A stretch of DNA of 64,000 nt from Marinobacter sp. JH2 (GCF_004353225.1 NZ_CP037934.1:62001-126000); one strand, 5' to 3'. Counted from the first letter of the stretch, positions 7,961 to 18,686 are shown. The notes: generated by a model from the letters alone, not told the origin. Numbers and translations are program-made.

Positions 7961-9814
7961 TCAGGCGTAGCTTGTTAGGCTCGGGATGAGGCTACGACTT
8001 TTCGGAATAAATGTTAAGGAAACTTCTACGCCACCGGTAGCGAGGTTCTCTACCTTCAGTTCGCCGCCGAGGGTTCGGGCCCGGTCGGTCATGATAATAA
8101 GGCCATAGTGATTAATCGGCTGACTGCCGTCGGGCAGCCCCTTGCCGTTGTCTCGAATCAAGGCTTTGACTTCTGGGGATTCGAACGTTACGTGAACTGA
8201 AATGTCTGTAGCGTTTGCGTGTTTGACTGCATTCGCCAAGGCTTCGCGGACAATCTGTAGGGTATGGATTTCTTCGTTTGGAGAAAGCGTTTGTGGTGGG
8301 AGTGTGTATTCAAACTCCACGCGCTTGGCCAATCGCTCGGAAAATTCGTCGATGGTTTTGTTTAGAGCGCTGGCCAGATCTGGCGTGTCCAGTTGTAACC
8401 GGAAAGTGGCTAGTAATTCGCGCAATTGACGGTAGGCGCTGTTCAGGCCGGTACTGAACTCGTGCAAGATATCGTCATGGGCGGCTTGGTGCTCGCCGGT
8501 AATGTTAAGCCTGCGGAGCCGGGTGACCTGCATTTTCAGATAGGACAGAGACTGGGCCAAAGAATCGTGCAGCTCTCTGGCAATTATAGTGCGCTCTTCA
8601 ACCAGGGTTTGTTGCTGTTCTTCGGTGATTTGTTTTTCCAAGAAAATGGCGGTGGCCAACTGGTCCGTCAATGTTTCCAGTAATCGACGTGACGTAGCTG
8701 GTAAATCCGTGTCGGCGGGGTACCACACTTCCAAGGTACCAAGAATTTGCCCGGGTATGCGAATGGGTAGCAGCAGTCTCCGTCCGTCGTTTTCCTGGGC
8801 GGGCAGTTCGTCAAAAGCTTCTGGTGTGACCAGGCAAGCATTGCAGTGGTGGTCGCGGCAATAGAACGGGCGCTTCTGACTGGCAGTTGTCACCGCTTCC
8901 ACGGGTTTGTCGGTTTCTTTGTCATGGAGGTACAGCTTGATCGGGCCGATGCGCAAGATTTTTTCGAGCTCTTGCAGCATCGGAATAGCGCCGCTGCACA
9001 GATCGTGGTTGGCAAACAAATTGCGACTTGTTGCGTGCATCACCTGAAGCGCCGTATGGCTGACTTCCAGCTCTTCGGTCTTTTCCCGAGCTCGGTCTTC
9101 CAGCTCCTGATAGGTCAGCGCGAGTTCGCTGGTCATTTGGTCAAAGGCGTGGCCAAGTTGCGCCAGCTCATCTGAGCCCTTCAGATTGGCTCGCTGGGTA
9201 AAATCTTGTTCGCCAACGGCGCTGGCAATACTGACCAGCTTGCTAAGCGGGCGTAATATCCGGTTTTTGAGATCGAGAAACAACGCGACCACGATGAGTA
9301 CTGAAAATATCAGGCTGATGATCTGTATCAGATGCAAAAGGTCTATTCGAGCCTCGGTTCGCTCCTCAAGCATAAACACCAGTTTATTGACTTCTTCGGT
9401 AAAGCGGTCCACTTCGGCAATCATCTGCGCGGTTATCTGTGTGCCTTGTGGATGAGCTTCCATCATTGGCCGCAGGCTGGTTTTCCAAAGATTGATAATA
9501 AGGCGATGTTGTCGTGTTAGAGGGTGCTCGCTGCCGTCGGGTATTAATGAAGTGATGGCCGTAGTTGAGAGTTGGCTTTCATAGGCGCTAAAGGGGGCGA
9601 AATCTTGTGACGTTTCGGGCTGTGCCGGCAAAGCACTCTTCCGGGTCAGCAATTGATTGGCCCTCATACGCAGTGCACCAGCAGCGTTGATGGCCGTCGC
9701 GCTGCCTTCAATGCTTTTAGAGATGGTGAGCGTTGCGGTCATGCTGACGATAGAGGTCAATACAATCGCACTGACAGCCAGAATAATCCGGTTTACTAAG
9801 GGACTTTTTGCCAT
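7961..9814 (-). CDS. narX: Nitrate/nitrite sensor histidine kinase NarX
   Basis: A 617-residue inner-membrane sensor kinase that phosphorylates NarL when nitrate binds outside. TM1 is near residues 8-30; just after it the P-box-like [19 protein letters not shown] is the nitrate-binding signature. TM2 is near 165-185 ([18 protein letters not shown]), followed by a HAMP domain, a cysteine-containing central region ([13 protein letters not shown]), the HisKA_3 phospho-acceptor His416 in [11 protein letters not shown], and an HATPase domain with DNGKGLPDG. It is divergent from narK, sharing a 187 bp control region with an FNR-like box. Confidence 0.95.
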   Translation of the reverse strand: MAKSPLVNRIILAVSAIVLTSIVSMTATLTISKSIEGSATAINAAGALRMRANQLLTRKSALPAQPETSQDFAPFSAYESQLSTTAITSLIPDGSEHPLTRQHRLIINLWKTSLRPMMEAHPQGTQITAQMIAEVDRFTEEVNKLVFMLEERTEARIDLLHLIQIISLIFSVLIVVALFLDLKNRILRPLSKLVSIASAVGEQDFTQRANLKGSDELAQLGHAFDQMTSELALTYQELEDRAREKTEELEVSHTALQVMHATSRNLFANHDLCSGAIPMLQELEKILRIGPIKLYLHDKETDKPVEAVTTASQKRPFYCRDHHCNACLVTPEAFDELPAQENDGRRLLLPIRIPGQILGTLEVWYPADTDLPATSRRLLETLTDQLATAIFLEKQITEEQQQTLVEERTIIARELHDSLAQSLSYLKMQVTRLRRLNITGEHQAAHDDILHEFSTGLNSAYRQLRELLATFRLQLDTPDLASALNKTIDEFSERLAKRVEFEYTLPPQTLSPNEEIHTLQIVREALANAVKHANATDISVHVTFESPEVKALIRDNGKGLPDGSQPINHYGLIIMTDRARTLGGELKVENLATGGVEVSLTFIPKSRSLIPSLTSYA

Positions 9815-9890
9815 GGTTAGAAATTGGGGCCGTGTTGTCTTTTGAAATGCGCGAACGTCTTAGAGTATGACTCTAAAATTGGATACCCGA

Positions 9891-9911
9891 TACCTCTTTG
9901 AGGATAGTCAA
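9891..9911. promoter_or_regulatory. FNR/Dnr-like box with NarL heptamer, narX-narK intergenic
   Basis: TTGAG-GATA-GTCAA at 9898-9911 matches TTGAT-N4-ATCAA at 8 of 10 half-site positions. It is preceded directly by TACCTCT (9891-9897), a perfect match to the NarL heptamer TACYYMT. The site is about 90 bp from both the narX and narK starts and could serve either gene. Not tested experimentally. Confidence 0.6.
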
Positions 9912-10001
9912 TTACCTCGACAGGCTGTATCCCATCATAGCCTTTGACCCGAAAACTGCAAAAAGCTGAAACTAGCGAATGGCATAGAAAAGGGTCGCCA
10001 C

Positions 10002-11249
10002 ATGCTTGAACAACAAGAAAGGGATGAAGAAAAGTGCGCCTCGCTCGCCATCATTCTGCCATTGGCGGTGACCGGTTTTATCGTCGCAGCGGGGTGCTGG
10101 ACCCTGTTTGCAGTGGTGGGTGTCCATTTAAGAGCGGAACTGGCTTTAAACAGCGTGCAATTCGGTATTTTATTGGCGGCACCTATGGCCTCGGGAGCCT
10201 TGTTGGCGATACCTGCAGGTTTGGCGGCCCAGCGTTACGGTGCCCGGGTTGTAATGCTTTGGTGCCTCACAGGTCTAGCGTTGTGCATGGTGTTGTTTCT
10301 GGTCGCCAGTAATTTTATCAGTTACTTGGTTGTCGCCAGCGGACTCGGCTTAGCTGGGGGCTTCTACAGTGCGGGCCTGCAGTTTGTGACCAGTCATTGC
10401 CAGACTAGGTATATGGGGTTTGTGCTGGGGCTTTTCGGGGCTGGAGTGACTGGCGCAGGGCTCAGCTATTATCTCGTTCCTTTGTTTCATTCTGCGTACA
10501 CCTGGCAAGGCGTTCCGTTGGTTTATCTTGTTGTTTTGCTGTTGGTGACCACCTTGCTGGTGCTGGTCACCGATAACGAAATGGATAGCCAGGAATCTGT
10601 TCAAATCCCTCCGATGCAGCACTTGTTGCTGATAATTCGCCAAGGACAGGCGTTGTGGTTCTGCCTTTATTTTGGCGTGGTGGCCGGTAGTTTTTTCTCT
10701 TTAGCTCTGTGGTTGCCGGACTTTCTATCGGCGCAGTTTCGTTTGGATCTGGGAACCGGCGCCGGCTTGGCTCAGTGGTTCGTGATTCCGGGGGCGTTGG
10801 CTCAAATCGCCGGAGGCGGTTTGTCGGATGTTTTCGGCAGTGTGAAAGTCGTCACGCGATCGTTGACCCTTTGTTTATTGGCGCTTGCTGGTCTTGCCCT
10901 GCCTTCCGCCACCTTGTTTGTTTCGGGGGCCGATGGCGTGGTGGCAATGGAATTTGCGCTGCCGCTTGTGATGGAAAGCCTAATGGTGGTCACACTGGGC
11001 GTTGCTATGGGCTGTGCCATGGGAGGGCTTCAGAGAAAGGTAATCCTTGCAAATCGGGACCAGGCAGCCTTGTTCGCTGGGTTCCTTCTGGTAGCGGCCT
11101 GTTCAGTTGCTTTCATTTTACTGGTTGTTTTTGCCGCAATTTACCAGTGGTTGGGCACACCAGGAGCTGTATTTGTGATTCTCCTGTTGCTGTTAAGTGC
11201 CAGCTTGATTCTGCTCGTCAAAAAACTACATCGCTTTGCAAACTATTGA
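10002..11249 (+). CDS. narK: NarK-family nitrate/nitrite transporter (MFS)
   Basis: A 415-residue inner-membrane major facilitator protein with about twelve hydrophobic segments. The N-terminal half carries the family-like GLAGGFYSAGLQFVTSHCQ and GFVLGLFGAGVTGAGLSYY, similar in layout to the glycine-rich nitrate signature of NarK/NasA. It would import nitrate and/or exchange it for nitrite. Divergent from narXL and controlled by the shared intergenic region. narGHJI does not follow, which is unusual because narK often heads that operon. Substrate assignment comes from context plus motif. Confidence 0.82.
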   Translation: MLEQQERDEEKCASLAIILPLAVTGFIVAAGCWTLFAVVGVHLRAELALNSVQFGILLAAPMASGALLAIPAGLAAQRYGARVVMLWCLTGLALCMVLFLVASNFISYLVVASGLGLAGGFYSAGLQFVTSHCQTRYMGFVLGLFGAGVTGAGLSYYLVPLFHSAYTWQGVPLVYLVVLLLVTTLLVLVTDNEMDSQESVQIPPMQHLLLIIRQGQALWFCLYFGVVAGSFFSLALWLPDFLSAQFRLDLGTGAGLAQWFVIPGALAQIAGGGLSDVFGSVKVVTRSLTLCLLALAGLALPSATLFVSGADGVVAMEFALPLVMESLMVVTLGVAMGCAMGGLQRKVILANRDQAALFAGFLLVAACSVAFILLVVFAAIYQWLGTPGAVFVILLLLLSASLILLVKKLHRFANY

Positions 11250-11259
11250 GTTAAGTCAA
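11246..11259 (+). promoter_or_regulatory. FNR/Dnr-like box upstream of dnr
   Basis: TTGAG-TTAA-GTCAA is nearly a perfect palindrome and matches the FNR/Dnr consensus at 8 of 10 half-site positions. It overlaps the narK stop codon and lies about 120 bp before the regulator start. Together with the narX-narK site (TTGAG-GATA-GTCAA) it suggests a local consensus TTGAG-N4-GTCAA. Confidence 0.6.
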
Positions 11260-11373
11260 ATGCCCGCAAGGATGCTCAGAACTACCCCCATAGAGGGAGC
11301 GATTTTCGGTCGGCATGCTCCTAACATCTAAAACAAGATTTTGAATGCATGAATGCGCCCAGAGGACGAGTCC

Positions 11374-12123
11374 ATGGTGATGACGCAAGCCGCCGTAAGT
11401 CGAACAAAAAAGCCGGTATTGGTTGCTGTAAACAATTCCATAAATTCGGAACAGCGCATGCAAGCTTTGCGCGCCCATACGTTGTTCCGGTTGATGCAAC
11501 CGGACGATGTGGATGCGTTGATTCAGCAGTCACGCCGTATCCGCTTGGGCCATCACCAGCTTTTATACCGTCAGGGTATGCCCGCCCACCACTTCTTTTT
11601 TGTGATCTCCGGCCGCCTTCGCTTATATCGACTGGATTCATCAGGGGTGGACCGCACTTTGGATAGCATTGCACCGGGAGACTGTTTTGCGGAAACCATG
11701 ATTTACGCAGACCCGGCGGAATACGCTTGTTTTGCCGAAGCCCTGAAGTCCAGCGAAGTTTTGATGATTCCCGTCGCGGCCTACAAAGCACTGTTGGATG
11801 CAAAACCCATCTATGCCCAAGCAGCATTGCGTCACTTTGCTATGAGGGCTGTGACTCGTTTCCATGACTTGGAAATTATGACCGTACAGAGTGCCAAAGA
11901 GCGGTTGATTCGTTACCTCCTTGATCTGCTTCCGGAGGATGTTTCAACGGGCGGGGAGGTTGAATTGCCTTTGCCGAAGTGTTTGGTGGCATCTCGCCTT
12001 GCCATGCAGCCTGAAACCTTCTCGCGCATTTTAGCGGAGCTGAAAGCCAGTGGTCTGGTACGGGTAAACCGGAGTCGGCTGTTTATCGCTGACCCGCAAC
12101 GGTTGATCGAAATTAGCCATTAA
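11374..12123 (+). CDS. dnr: Dnr/Nnr-type Crp/Fnr family transcriptional regulator
   Basis: About 249 residues: an N-terminal cyclic-nucleotide-binding-like sensor domain and a C-terminal Crp helix-turn-helix. The N-terminus has none of the clustered cysteines that hold the FNR 4Fe-4S cluster, so a haem/NO-sensing Dnr-type role is more likely. The recognition helix LAMQPETFSRILAELKASGL keeps the E--SR pattern that reads TTGAT half-sites. The start at 11374 is chosen for GAGGA eight bases upstream; ATG 11353 is an in-frame alternative. It sits between narK and nosR, the usual place for a denitrification regulator. Confidence 0.82.
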   Translation: MVMTQAAVSRTKKPVLVAVNNSINSEQRMQALRAHTLFRLMQPDDVDALIQQSRRIRLGHHQLLYRQGMPAHHFFFVISGRLRLYRLDSSGVDRTLDSIAPGDCFAETMIYADPAEYACFAEALKSSEVLMIPVAAYKALLDAKPIYAQAALRHFAMRAVTRFHDLEIMTVQSAKERLIRYLLDLLPEDVSTGGEVELPLPKCLVASRLAMQPETFSRILAELKASGLVRVNRSRLFIADPQRLIEISH

Positions 12124-12172
12124 CGTGATGAAATTTAAGTGATTTCAGTCGGCTAGCCCCTCTAGAGCTATT

Positions 12173-12199
12173 CAAATAGAGGTATTTGATCTATCTCAT
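12173..12199 (+). promoter_or_regulatory. Candidate Dnr box and NarL heptamer upstream of nosR
   Basis: TTGAT-CTAT-CTCAT (12186-12199) has a perfect first half-site and 3 of 5 in the second. It overlaps a 6 bp inverted repeat CAAATA-GAGG-TATTTG (12173-12188), and AGAGGTA (12178-12184) is the reverse complement of the perfect NarL heptamer TACCTCT. The box centre is about 54 bp before the nosR GTG. Confidence 0.5.
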
Positions 12200-12246
12200 T
12201 TTTGATCCACCCTGTGCTGTATCCGTTGAGAATTTTGGGGGTTTGA

Positions 12247-14394
12247 GTGATTACCGCATTACGTGTTTGTTTGGCTCTGCTGGTGATGGCGTCATCAGCG
12301 GTAATGGCTATGCCTCTGAAAGACTATGAGCCCGTTTCTGGCCGTCAGGTTATCCAGAACGCGATGTCTGATGTCACGGATATTCAGCCCCGTGAATCGA
12401 ATCGTGCCATCCAGGAACTCTATGCTGGCGAAGAGTTGGTTGGATATGCCTACCAGACACTGGATTTTGTGCAAACCCCCGCCTATTCCGGAAAACCGAT
12501 CAACGTCATTGTGTTGCTTGATACCGAAGGCGAGATCACTGCAACTCGCGTTATCCAGCACCACGAACCGATCCTTCTGATCGGTATTCCCGAAGCCAAA
12601 ATGCATGTCTTTACCGATCAGTACGCCGGTTTAAAAGCAGACCAGCGTGTCACTGTGGGCGGAAAAACATCGGAGCGCCGGGTGGCGGTGGATGGCTTGT
12701 CGGGCGCAACCGTAACGGTGATGGTTATCAACGAAGTCATCATGAAAACTGCCCACCGGGTAGGTGGTGAGTTGGGGCTTGTCGAAGTCACTAGCGGCAG
12801 CAAACGACCGCCGTTGGCCGAGGTTGATCAGCGTACTTTTGACGAAAAAACTTGGGAAGAACTCACCGGAGATGGCTCGATACGCCGGATGCACCTGACT
12901 CGGGGCATGGTAGACGATGCATTCAAAGGTGGGCCAGCCGAGGGTATTGAAGCAGCGGCTCCGGAGCAGCGTGATGACACCTTCATTGATCTGTATGCCG
13001 CTTATCTGGATGCGCCCACCATTGGCCGAAATTTATTGGGTGAACGTCAGTACAAGTGGCTGATGTCCGAGTTGCAAGACGGCGAGCATGCCATCGCCGT
13101 GATGGCCAAGGGCACCTATTCTTTCCGGGGTTCGGGCTATGTGCGTGGCGGCATTTTTGATCGGGTTCAGATCCGTCAGTTTGGCGACACTTTTAATTTC
13201 CGCGATCTCGACTATCACCGCTTGAGTGATGTGTACCTTGAAGGCATGCCGCGCTTGCCTGAAATGGCCATCTACATCATTCGCCAACAGTACAACTTCG
13301 ACCCCGGTACACCTTGGTCGCTCGAACTGACCATTAAGCGCCAAACCGGCCCTCTCGACAGTGAATTTGCTGTGGTGCCGTTGGAATATCAGTTGCCTGA
13401 GCAGTATTACACCCGGGCCGAAGTGGAGCTGTCCGAAGAAGAGTGGTTGGAAGAGCAGCCGCTGTGGGTGCAGGTGTGGTACCAGAAAGAGTTTCAGATC
13501 ATTTTCCTGGCTCTGGGCATCGGAGTGCTGATGTTCATTCTGTTCTTCCAGGATTGGTTGGTGAAAAAGCCGAGAGCTATGCGCTGGATTCGTCACGCGT
13601 TCCTCACTTACACCCTGTTTTTTATCGGTTGGTACGCGCTGGGCCAGCTGTCTATCGTGAACGTGCTGACCTTCGTGAACAGTCTGATCTCCGGATTCAC
13701 TTGGGAAACTTTCTTGATCGACCCGATGTTGTTTGTGCTCTGGTCGGTGGTGGCGGGCATCGTCTTGCTCTGGGGCCGAGCCGTGTATTGCGGCTGGCTG
13801 TGCCCGTTCGGCGCTCTGCAGGAACTGATCAATGAAATTGCCCGCAAGTTGAAAGTGCCCCAGTACACAGTGCCGTTTGCCTGGCATGAGCGGATGTGGG
13901 CGATCAAGTACATCATTTTGTTAGTGCTGTTTGGTGTGTCGCTCGAGTCGTTGGGAACCGCCGAGCAAATGGCCGAGGTTGAGCCGTTCAAAACCGCCAT
14001 CACTTTGCGTTTTGACCGTAGCTGGCCGTTCGTGACCTATGCCGTATTGCTGCTGATCGTGAATATCTTCACTCGCAAAGTGTACTGCCGCTACCTGTGC
14101 CCACTAGGCGCTGCACTGGCACTGCCCACCAAGTTGCGGGTATTCGATTGGCTCAAGCGCCGCAAAGAATGTGGCAACCCATGCCGCTTATGCGACCACG
14201 AATGTGAGGTTCAGGCGATTCATCCTGATGGACACATTAATTACATGGAATGCCATTACTGCCTGGATTGCCAGATGACTTATTTCGACGACCACAAGTG
14301 CCCACCATTGATCGTAAAGCGCCGTGGTAAACGTCGAGGCCGAAACGCACCCGGACGCCCGGAAGAAATTCCAGTCGTTCAGGTGCACGAGTAA
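12247..14394 (+). CDS. nosR: NosR, membrane flavo/iron-sulfur protein for N2O reduction
   Basis: Needed for nosZ expression and for electron supply and maturation of N2O reductase. GTG start with GGGGG just upstream; 715 residues. A signal/anchor ([17 protein letters not shown]) is followed by a periplasmic FMN-binding domain with [13 protein letters not shown], whose Thr would carry covalent FMN. Then come several transmembrane helices with two CX3CP motifs ([18 protein letters not shown]) and a C-terminal cytoplasmic polyferredoxin ([12 protein letters not shown] and [10 protein letters not shown]). Attachment of the flavin would need an ApbE/NosX-type transferase, which is not in this window. 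Confidence 0.97.
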   Translation: MITALRVCLALLVMASSAVMAMPLKDYEPVSGRQVIQNAMSDVTDIQPRESNRAIQELYAGEELVGYAYQTLDFVQTPAYSGKPINVIVLLDTEGEITATRVIQHHEPILLIGIPEAKMHVFTDQYAGLKADQRVTVGGKTSERRVAVDGLSGATVTVMVINEVIMKTAHRVGGELGLVEVTSGSKRPPLAEVDQRTFDEKTWEELTGDGSIRRMHLTRGMVDDAFKGGPAEGIEAAAPEQRDDTFIDLYAAYLDAPTIGRNLLGERQYKWLMSELQDGEHAIAVMAKGTYSFRGSGYVRGGIFDRVQIRQFGDTFNFRDLDYHRLSDVYLEGMPRLPEMAIYIIRQQYNFDPGTPWSLELTIKRQTGPLDSEFAVVPLEYQLPEQYYTRAEVELSEEEWLEEQPLWVQVWYQKEFQIIFLALGIGVLMFILFFQDWLVKKPRAMRWIRHAFLTYTLFFIGWYALGQLSIVNVLTFVNSLISGFTWETFLIDPMLFVLWSVVAGIVLLWGRAVYCGWLCPFGALQELINEIARKLKVPQYTVPFAWHERMWAIKYIILLVLFGVSLESLGTAEQMAEVEPFKTAITLRFDRSWPFVTYAVLLLIVNIFTRKVYCRYLCPLGAALALPTKLRVFDWLKRRKECGNPCRLCDHECEVQAIHPDGHINYMECHYCLDCQMTYFDDHKCPPLIVKRRGKRRGRNAPGRPEEIPVVQVHE

Positions 14395-14467
14395 GTACCG
14401 GAGCCGTCAAGATGTTCCGGACGGAATGAGAAGCAAAACCGCCATACCAATAATGGAGTTGGACGCT

Positions 14468-16363
14468 ATGAAGAAAAGAGATGAACTGAGCAAAGATACC
14501 GCCGAGGTTCCTGAAAGCGGTTTGAGCCGTCGTCGTTTTATGGGCGCTGCCGCTTTGGCGGGGGTTGCGGGTGCAACCGGCCTTGGCACATCGATCATGA
14601 GCCGGGAAGCGTTTGCGGCCGCGGCCCAGGAAGCTAAGAACAAGATCCACATCGAGCCGGGTGAGCTGGATGAATACTACGGTTTCTGGAGCGGTGGTCA
14701 CCAGGGTGAAGTGCGTGTTTTGGGCGTACCGTCCATGCGTGAGCTGATGCGTATTCCCGTATTTAACGTAGATCCCGCGACCGGCTGGGGTATTACCAAC
14801 GAAAGTAAGGCGATTCTTGGCGGCGAACAGCAGTATCTGAATGGCGACTGTCACCACCCGCACATTTCAATGGAAGACGGTCGTTACGATGGTAAGTATC
14901 TGTTCATCAACGACAAGGCTAACACACGTGTAGCGCGTATTCGTTTGGATATCATGAAGACGGATAAGATTACTTTCGTACCAAACGTGCAGGCGATCCA
15001 CGGTTTGCGTTTGCAGAAAGTGCCCCGCACGAATTATGTGTTCTGCAACGCCGAGTTTGTGATTCCACAGCCGAACGACGGCAGTGAATATAGTCTGGAA
15101 AACAGCTACACCATGTTCAGCGCGATTGACGCGGAAACCATGGAGGTTGCCTGGCAGGTAGTGGTAGACGGCAACCTGGATAACACCGACGCTGACTACA
15201 CCGGCAAGTATGCTGCATCGACCTGCTACAACTCCGAGCGTGCGCTGGATTTGGCTGGCACCATGCGTAACGATCGCGACTGGGTGGTTGTGTTCAACAT
15301 TGAGCGCATCGCGGCGGCGGTTAAGGCCGGTAAGTTCAAAACGATCGGTGATTCCAAAGTACCCGTTGTGGATGGGCGTGGTAAGTCTGAATTTACTCGT
15401 TACATCCCGGTGCCTAAGAACCCGCACGGTTTGAACACGTCTCCGGATGGTAAGTACTTCATTGCTAACGGTAAGCTGTCTCCAACAGCTTCAGTCATTC
15501 AGATCGACAAGCTGGACGATCTGTTCGATGACAAGATTGAGCTGAGAGACACCATCGTAGCGGAACCTGAGCTGGGTCTTGGGCCTCTGCACACAACCTT
15601 CGACGGTCGTGGGAACGCGTACACCACGTTGTTCATCGACAGCCAGGTGTGTAAGTGGAACATTGCGGACGCGATCAAGCACTATAACGGCGAGGAGGTG
15701 AATTACATTCGCCAAAAGCTGGATGTGCATTACCAGCCAGGCCACAACCATGCGTCGTTGACCGAGTCCCGTGATGCCGATGGTAAGTGGCTGGTGGTTC
15801 TGTCCAAGTTTTCAAAAGACCGTTTCTTGCCGGTCGGCCCTTTGCACCCGGAGAACGATCAGCTGATTGATATTTCCGGTGACGAGATGAAGCTGGTTCA
15901 CGATGGCCCGACGTTCGCTGAGCCGCACGACTGTATTTTGGTTCGTCGTGACCAGATCAAGACCAAGAAGATCTACGATCGTCAGGACCCGTACTTTGCT
16001 CCAACGGTTGAGCAGGCCAAGAAAGACGGTGTGACTTTGGAAGCAGACAACAAGGTAATCCGTGATGGCAATAAGGTTCGTGTTTACATGACCTCTGTTG
16101 CGCCTCAGTTTGGTACAACTGAGTTCAAGGTGAAGGAAGGGGATGAGGTTACTGTGTGTGTGACCAACCTTGATACCATCGAGGATGTGACTCACGGTTT
16201 CTGTATGGTGAACCATGGTGTGAGTATGGAGATCAGTCCGCAGCAGACTTCGTCTGTGACCTTTACCGCTGGTAAGCCCGGTGTGTACTGGTACTACTGC
16301 AACTGGTTCTGTCATGCGCTGCACATGGAAATGGGTGGTCGCATGTTGGTAGAGAAGGCTTAA
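14468..16363 (+). CDS. nosZ: Nitrous-oxide reductase NosZ, Tat-exported
   Basis: Periplasmic copper enzyme reducing N2O to N2, the last step of denitrification. 631 residues from the ATG at 14468, which has GGAG nine bases upstream. The N-terminus has a twin-arginine signal ([20 protein letters not shown]), typical of clade I enzymes. CuZ histidines begin with [13 protein letters not shown] after the signal. The C-terminal cupredoxin domain ends in [16 protein letters not shown], the complete CuA ligand set CX3CX3HX2M. It lies 73 bp after nosR. A GC-rich hairpin follows the stop, before nosD. In-frame upstream ATGs (14453, 14324) are less likely starts. Confidence 0.98.
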   Translation: MKKRDELSKDTAEVPESGLSRRRFMGAAALAGVAGATGLGTSIMSREAFAAAAQEAKNKIHIEPGELDEYYGFWSGGHQGEVRVLGVPSMRELMRIPVFNVDPATGWGITNESKAILGGEQQYLNGDCHHPHISMEDGRYDGKYLFINDKANTRVARIRLDIMKTDKITFVPNVQAIHGLRLQKVPRTNYVFCNAEFVIPQPNDGSEYSLENSYTMFSAIDAETMEVAWQVVVDGNLDNTDADYTGKYAASTCYNSERALDLAGTMRNDRDWVVVFNIERIAAAVKAGKFKTIGDSKVPVVDGRGKSEFTRYIPVPKNPHGLNTSPDGKYFIANGKLSPTASVIQIDKLDDLFDDKIELRDTIVAEPELGLGPLHTTFDGRGNAYTTLFIDSQVCKWNIADAIKHYNGEEVNYIRQKLDVHYQPGHNHASLTESRDADGKWLVVLSKFSKDRFLPVGPLHPENDQLIDISGDEMKLVHDGPTFAEPHDCILVRRDQIKTKKIYDRQDPYFAPTVEQAKKDGVTLEADNKVIRDGNKVRVYMTSVAPQFGTTEFKVKEGDEVTVCVTNLDTIEDVTHGFCMVNHGVSMEISPQQTSSVTFTAGKPGVYWYYCNWFCHALHMEMGGRMLVEKA

Positions 16364-16381
16364 TTAGCGTCTCTTTGAATT

Positions 16382-16403
16382 GGGGCCTCGTTTTCGGGGC
16401 CCC
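16382..16403 (+). terminator. GC-rich hairpin between nosZ and nosD
   Basis: GGGGCC (16382-16387) pairs with GGCCCC (16398-16403), with inner CG/CG pairs and a TTTT loop. No U-tract follows, so it may stabilise or process the nosZ message, giving more NosZ than NosDFYL, rather than terminate it fully. Confidence 0.5.
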
Positions 16404-16488
16404 TGTATCTGTGCTTGGGAGTAGCAACCCAAACGGAAAGCCGCACAGTGTTGCGTGCCTTCGGTTTCCACCTTTTAGAGAATCATAG

Positions 16489-17757
16489 ATGTACCAAATA
16501 TTGCGTTATGGGGTGGCCCTGTCAGTCGCTCTTTTATCGCTCGCCGCCAACGCGGACCTGCAAGAACGGCTTGATAACCTGCAGCCGGGTTCGTCCATCG
16601 AACTTCCACCAGAAACACTGTCGCCTCTGGCTATCCGGGTGCCTGGGGTAACTGTGTCTTGTGCGCAGGAAACGGTGATTGATGGTGGCTGGCAGGGGAA
16701 TGCGGTTGATATTTTGGCTGAGAATGTGACTTTTTCAGGCTGTACGGTTCGGAATTGGGGTCGGGACCTGAATGAGTTGGATGCCGGGATTTTTGTGGCC
16801 CGGGAGGCTCGTGGTTCAGTGGTTGAGGATAACCGTCTGAAAGGGCCGGCATTTGGGGTTTGGTTGGATGCGACGCCGGATGTGACGGTGCGGAATAATC
16901 ACATTCGGGGCGAGGTGAGTATTCGGTCGCAGGATCGCGGCAATGGTATTCACTTGTTTAATACCACTGGGGCTTTGATTGAGGGAAATGATATTTCCCA
17001 GACCCGGGATGCGATTTATATCGAGACGTCGAACAAGAACGAGATTCGTAACAATCTGATGACGGATCTGCGTTACGGCATTCATTACATGTATTCGATG
17101 CATAATCTGCTGGAGGGGAATGTTACCCGTGGTACTCGTACAGGGTATGCGCTGATGCAAAGCAAGTACCTGAGGGTGATTAATAACCGCTCCGAGAATG
17201 ATGAGAACTACGGCATTTTGATGAATTTCATCACCAATTCGACGCTGCGGGGCAATGTGGTAATTGGGGTGTCGGAAGGGCAGGCCGGTCGGGTGATGAT
17301 TTCGGGCGGTGAAGGCAAGGCGTTGTTTATCTACAACTCCTTGTACAACGTGTTCGAAGGCAATTTGTTTGCGGACAGTAATATTGGCATTCATTTGACT
17401 GCAGGTTCGGAGGACAACGAGGTATTTAATAATGCCTTTGTAAATAATGAGCGCCAGGTGAAGTATGTGGCAACTCGTACCCAGTCCTGGGCCAAGGATG
17501 GTGGAGGAAATTTCTGGAGTGATTATCTTGGCTGGGATCGGGATCAGGATGGGCTGGGCGATGTGCCCTATGAACCTAATGACAACGTAGATCGGCTGCT
17601 TTGGAAATACCCAGAGGCAAAAGTGCTGATGTTCAGCCCTTCGGTGGATGTGTTGCGTTGGGTGCAAGATGCCTTTCCGGTAGTGAAATCCGCCGGCGTA
17701 AGCGATCCCCATCCCTTGATGCGAATTCCCGAGTATCTGCAATCGGAGATCCGATGA
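16489..17757 (+). CDS. nosD: NosD, periplasmic copper-cluster maturation protein
   Basis: Periplasmic beta-helix protein of 422 residues that works with the NosFY ABC transporter to supply sulfur for CuZ assembly in NosZ. A signal peptide (MYQILRYGVALSVALLSLAANA) is followed by repeated right-handed beta-helix units rich in G-N and N-x-I/L motifs (for example NGIHLFNTTGALIEGN and GIHYMYSMHNLLEGN), as in CASH/pectate-lyase-like folds. Its stop overlaps the nosF start (ATGA), indicating translational coupling. Confidence 0.96.
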   Translation: MYQILRYGVALSVALLSLAANADLQERLDNLQPGSSIELPPETLSPLAIRVPGVTVSCAQETVIDGGWQGNAVDILAENVTFSGCTVRNWGRDLNELDAGIFVAREARGSVVEDNRLKGPAFGVWLDATPDVTVRNNHIRGEVSIRSQDRGNGIHLFNTTGALIEGNDISQTRDAIYIETSNKNEIRNNLMTDLRYGIHYMYSMHNLLEGNVTRGTRTGYALMQSKYLRVINNRSENDENYGILMNFITNSTLRGNVVIGVSEGQAGRVMISGGEGKALFIYNSLYNVFEGNLFADSNIGIHLTAGSEDNEVFNNAFVNNERQVKYVATRTQSWAKDGGGNFWSDYLGWDRDQDGLGDVPYEPNDNVDRLLWKYPEAKVLMFSPSVDVLRWVQDAFPVVKSAGVSDPHPLMRIPEYLQSEIR

Positions 17758-18686
17758 ACTGTTTTCAGCTTGAAAATGTCAGCCATCGTTATGACAAGAC
17801 AACGGTGCTGCGTGGTATTGATCTGCGCTTGAATCCGGGAGAAATCCTAGGGTTGTTCGGCCACAACGGGGCGGGTAAAACGACGTCGATCAAATTGATT
17901 CTGGGGCTAATGAGCCCGAGTGAAGGCCGGGTGACTGTGCTTGACGGCGAAGCTGGCGATCCTCATGTGAGTCAGCATATTGGTTATCTGCCCGAAAACG
18001 TGATGTTTTATCCCCAGTTGACCGGGCGCGAGATTCTCAGTCACTTCGCCCGCCTGAAAGGTGCACCATTGAATCAGGTGCCGAAGTTACTGGAGCAGGT
18101 GGGTTTAGGCGATGCCATGAACGCCCGTACCAAAACTTACTCCAAAGGCATGCGCCAGCGTTTGGGGCTCGCCCAGGCGTTATTGGGTAAGCCCAAGCTG
18201 TTAATGTTGGACGAGCCCACTGTAGGGCTGGACCCGGTTGCCACAGCAGACCTGTATCGTTTGCTGCGAGATCTGCGGGATGAGGGCTCCGGCATTGTGC
18301 TGTGTTCCCACGTGCTTCCCGGTGTAGAGCCTTACATTGATCGTGCGGCGATTCTCACTGGCGGCGCCCTGAAAGCGGCGGGCGACCTGCCTTCCCTGCG
18401 GCGTCAGGCCAACATGCCCGTGACGCTCACCGTTAAGCCAGCCGGCAATTTACTGGGGTTGGAAAAAGTGATTGATCAAGCCAAACAAAGTACCGGTTTG
18501 ATGATGAAAAACGCCCACGGAACCCTGCAAGTGGACGTGCGCCCCAGCGATAAAATGGCGTTAATTGAAACCTTGATTCAATCGGGCGAAGTGGCCGATC
18601 TCGGCATTCATCAGCCCAGCCTCGAGGATATTTACGTCCACTTTATCGGCTCGGGTGGATTGGCACATCGGGGAGGCAGCCAATGA
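17754..18686 (+). CDS. nosF: NosF, ABC transporter ATPase for NosZ maturation
   Basis: Cytoplasmic ATPase of the NosDFY complex, 310 residues. Walker A is GHNGAGKTTSIK, the ABC signature YSKGMRQRLGLAQ, Walker B LLMLDEPTVGLDP and the switch histidine lies in SHVLPG. The start at 17754 overlaps the nosD stop by four bases. An in-frame start far upstream inside nosD (17601) is rejected because the family begins near MNCFQLENVSHRY. The stop overlaps nosY in the same ATGA fashion. Confidence 0.97.
   Translation: MNCFQLENVSHRYDKTTVLRGIDLRLNPGEILGLFGHNGAGKTTSIKLILGLMSPSEGRVTVLDGEAGDPHVSQHIGYLPENVMFYPQLTGREILSHFARLKGAPLNQVPKLLEQVGLGDAMNARTKTYSKGMRQRLGLAQALLGKPKLLMLDEPTVGLDPVATADLYRLLRDLRDEGSGIVLCSHVLPGVEPYIDRAAILTGGALKAAGDLPSLRRQANMPVTLTVKPAGNLLGLEKVIDQAKQSTGLMMKNAHGTLQVDVRPSDKMALIETLIQSGEVADLGIHQPSLEDIYVHFIGSGGLAHRGGSQ

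Noticed and set aside
11374..12123. Naming the Crp/Fnr protein FNR (Anr)
   Set aside because: The N-terminal cysteine cluster needed for an oxygen-sensing 4Fe-4S centre is missing, so Dnr-type is the better call.
13033..13887. Open frame of 284 codons antisense to nosR
   Set aside because: It lies inside nosR, has no family resemblance and no plausible ribosome site; NosR motifs run straight through.
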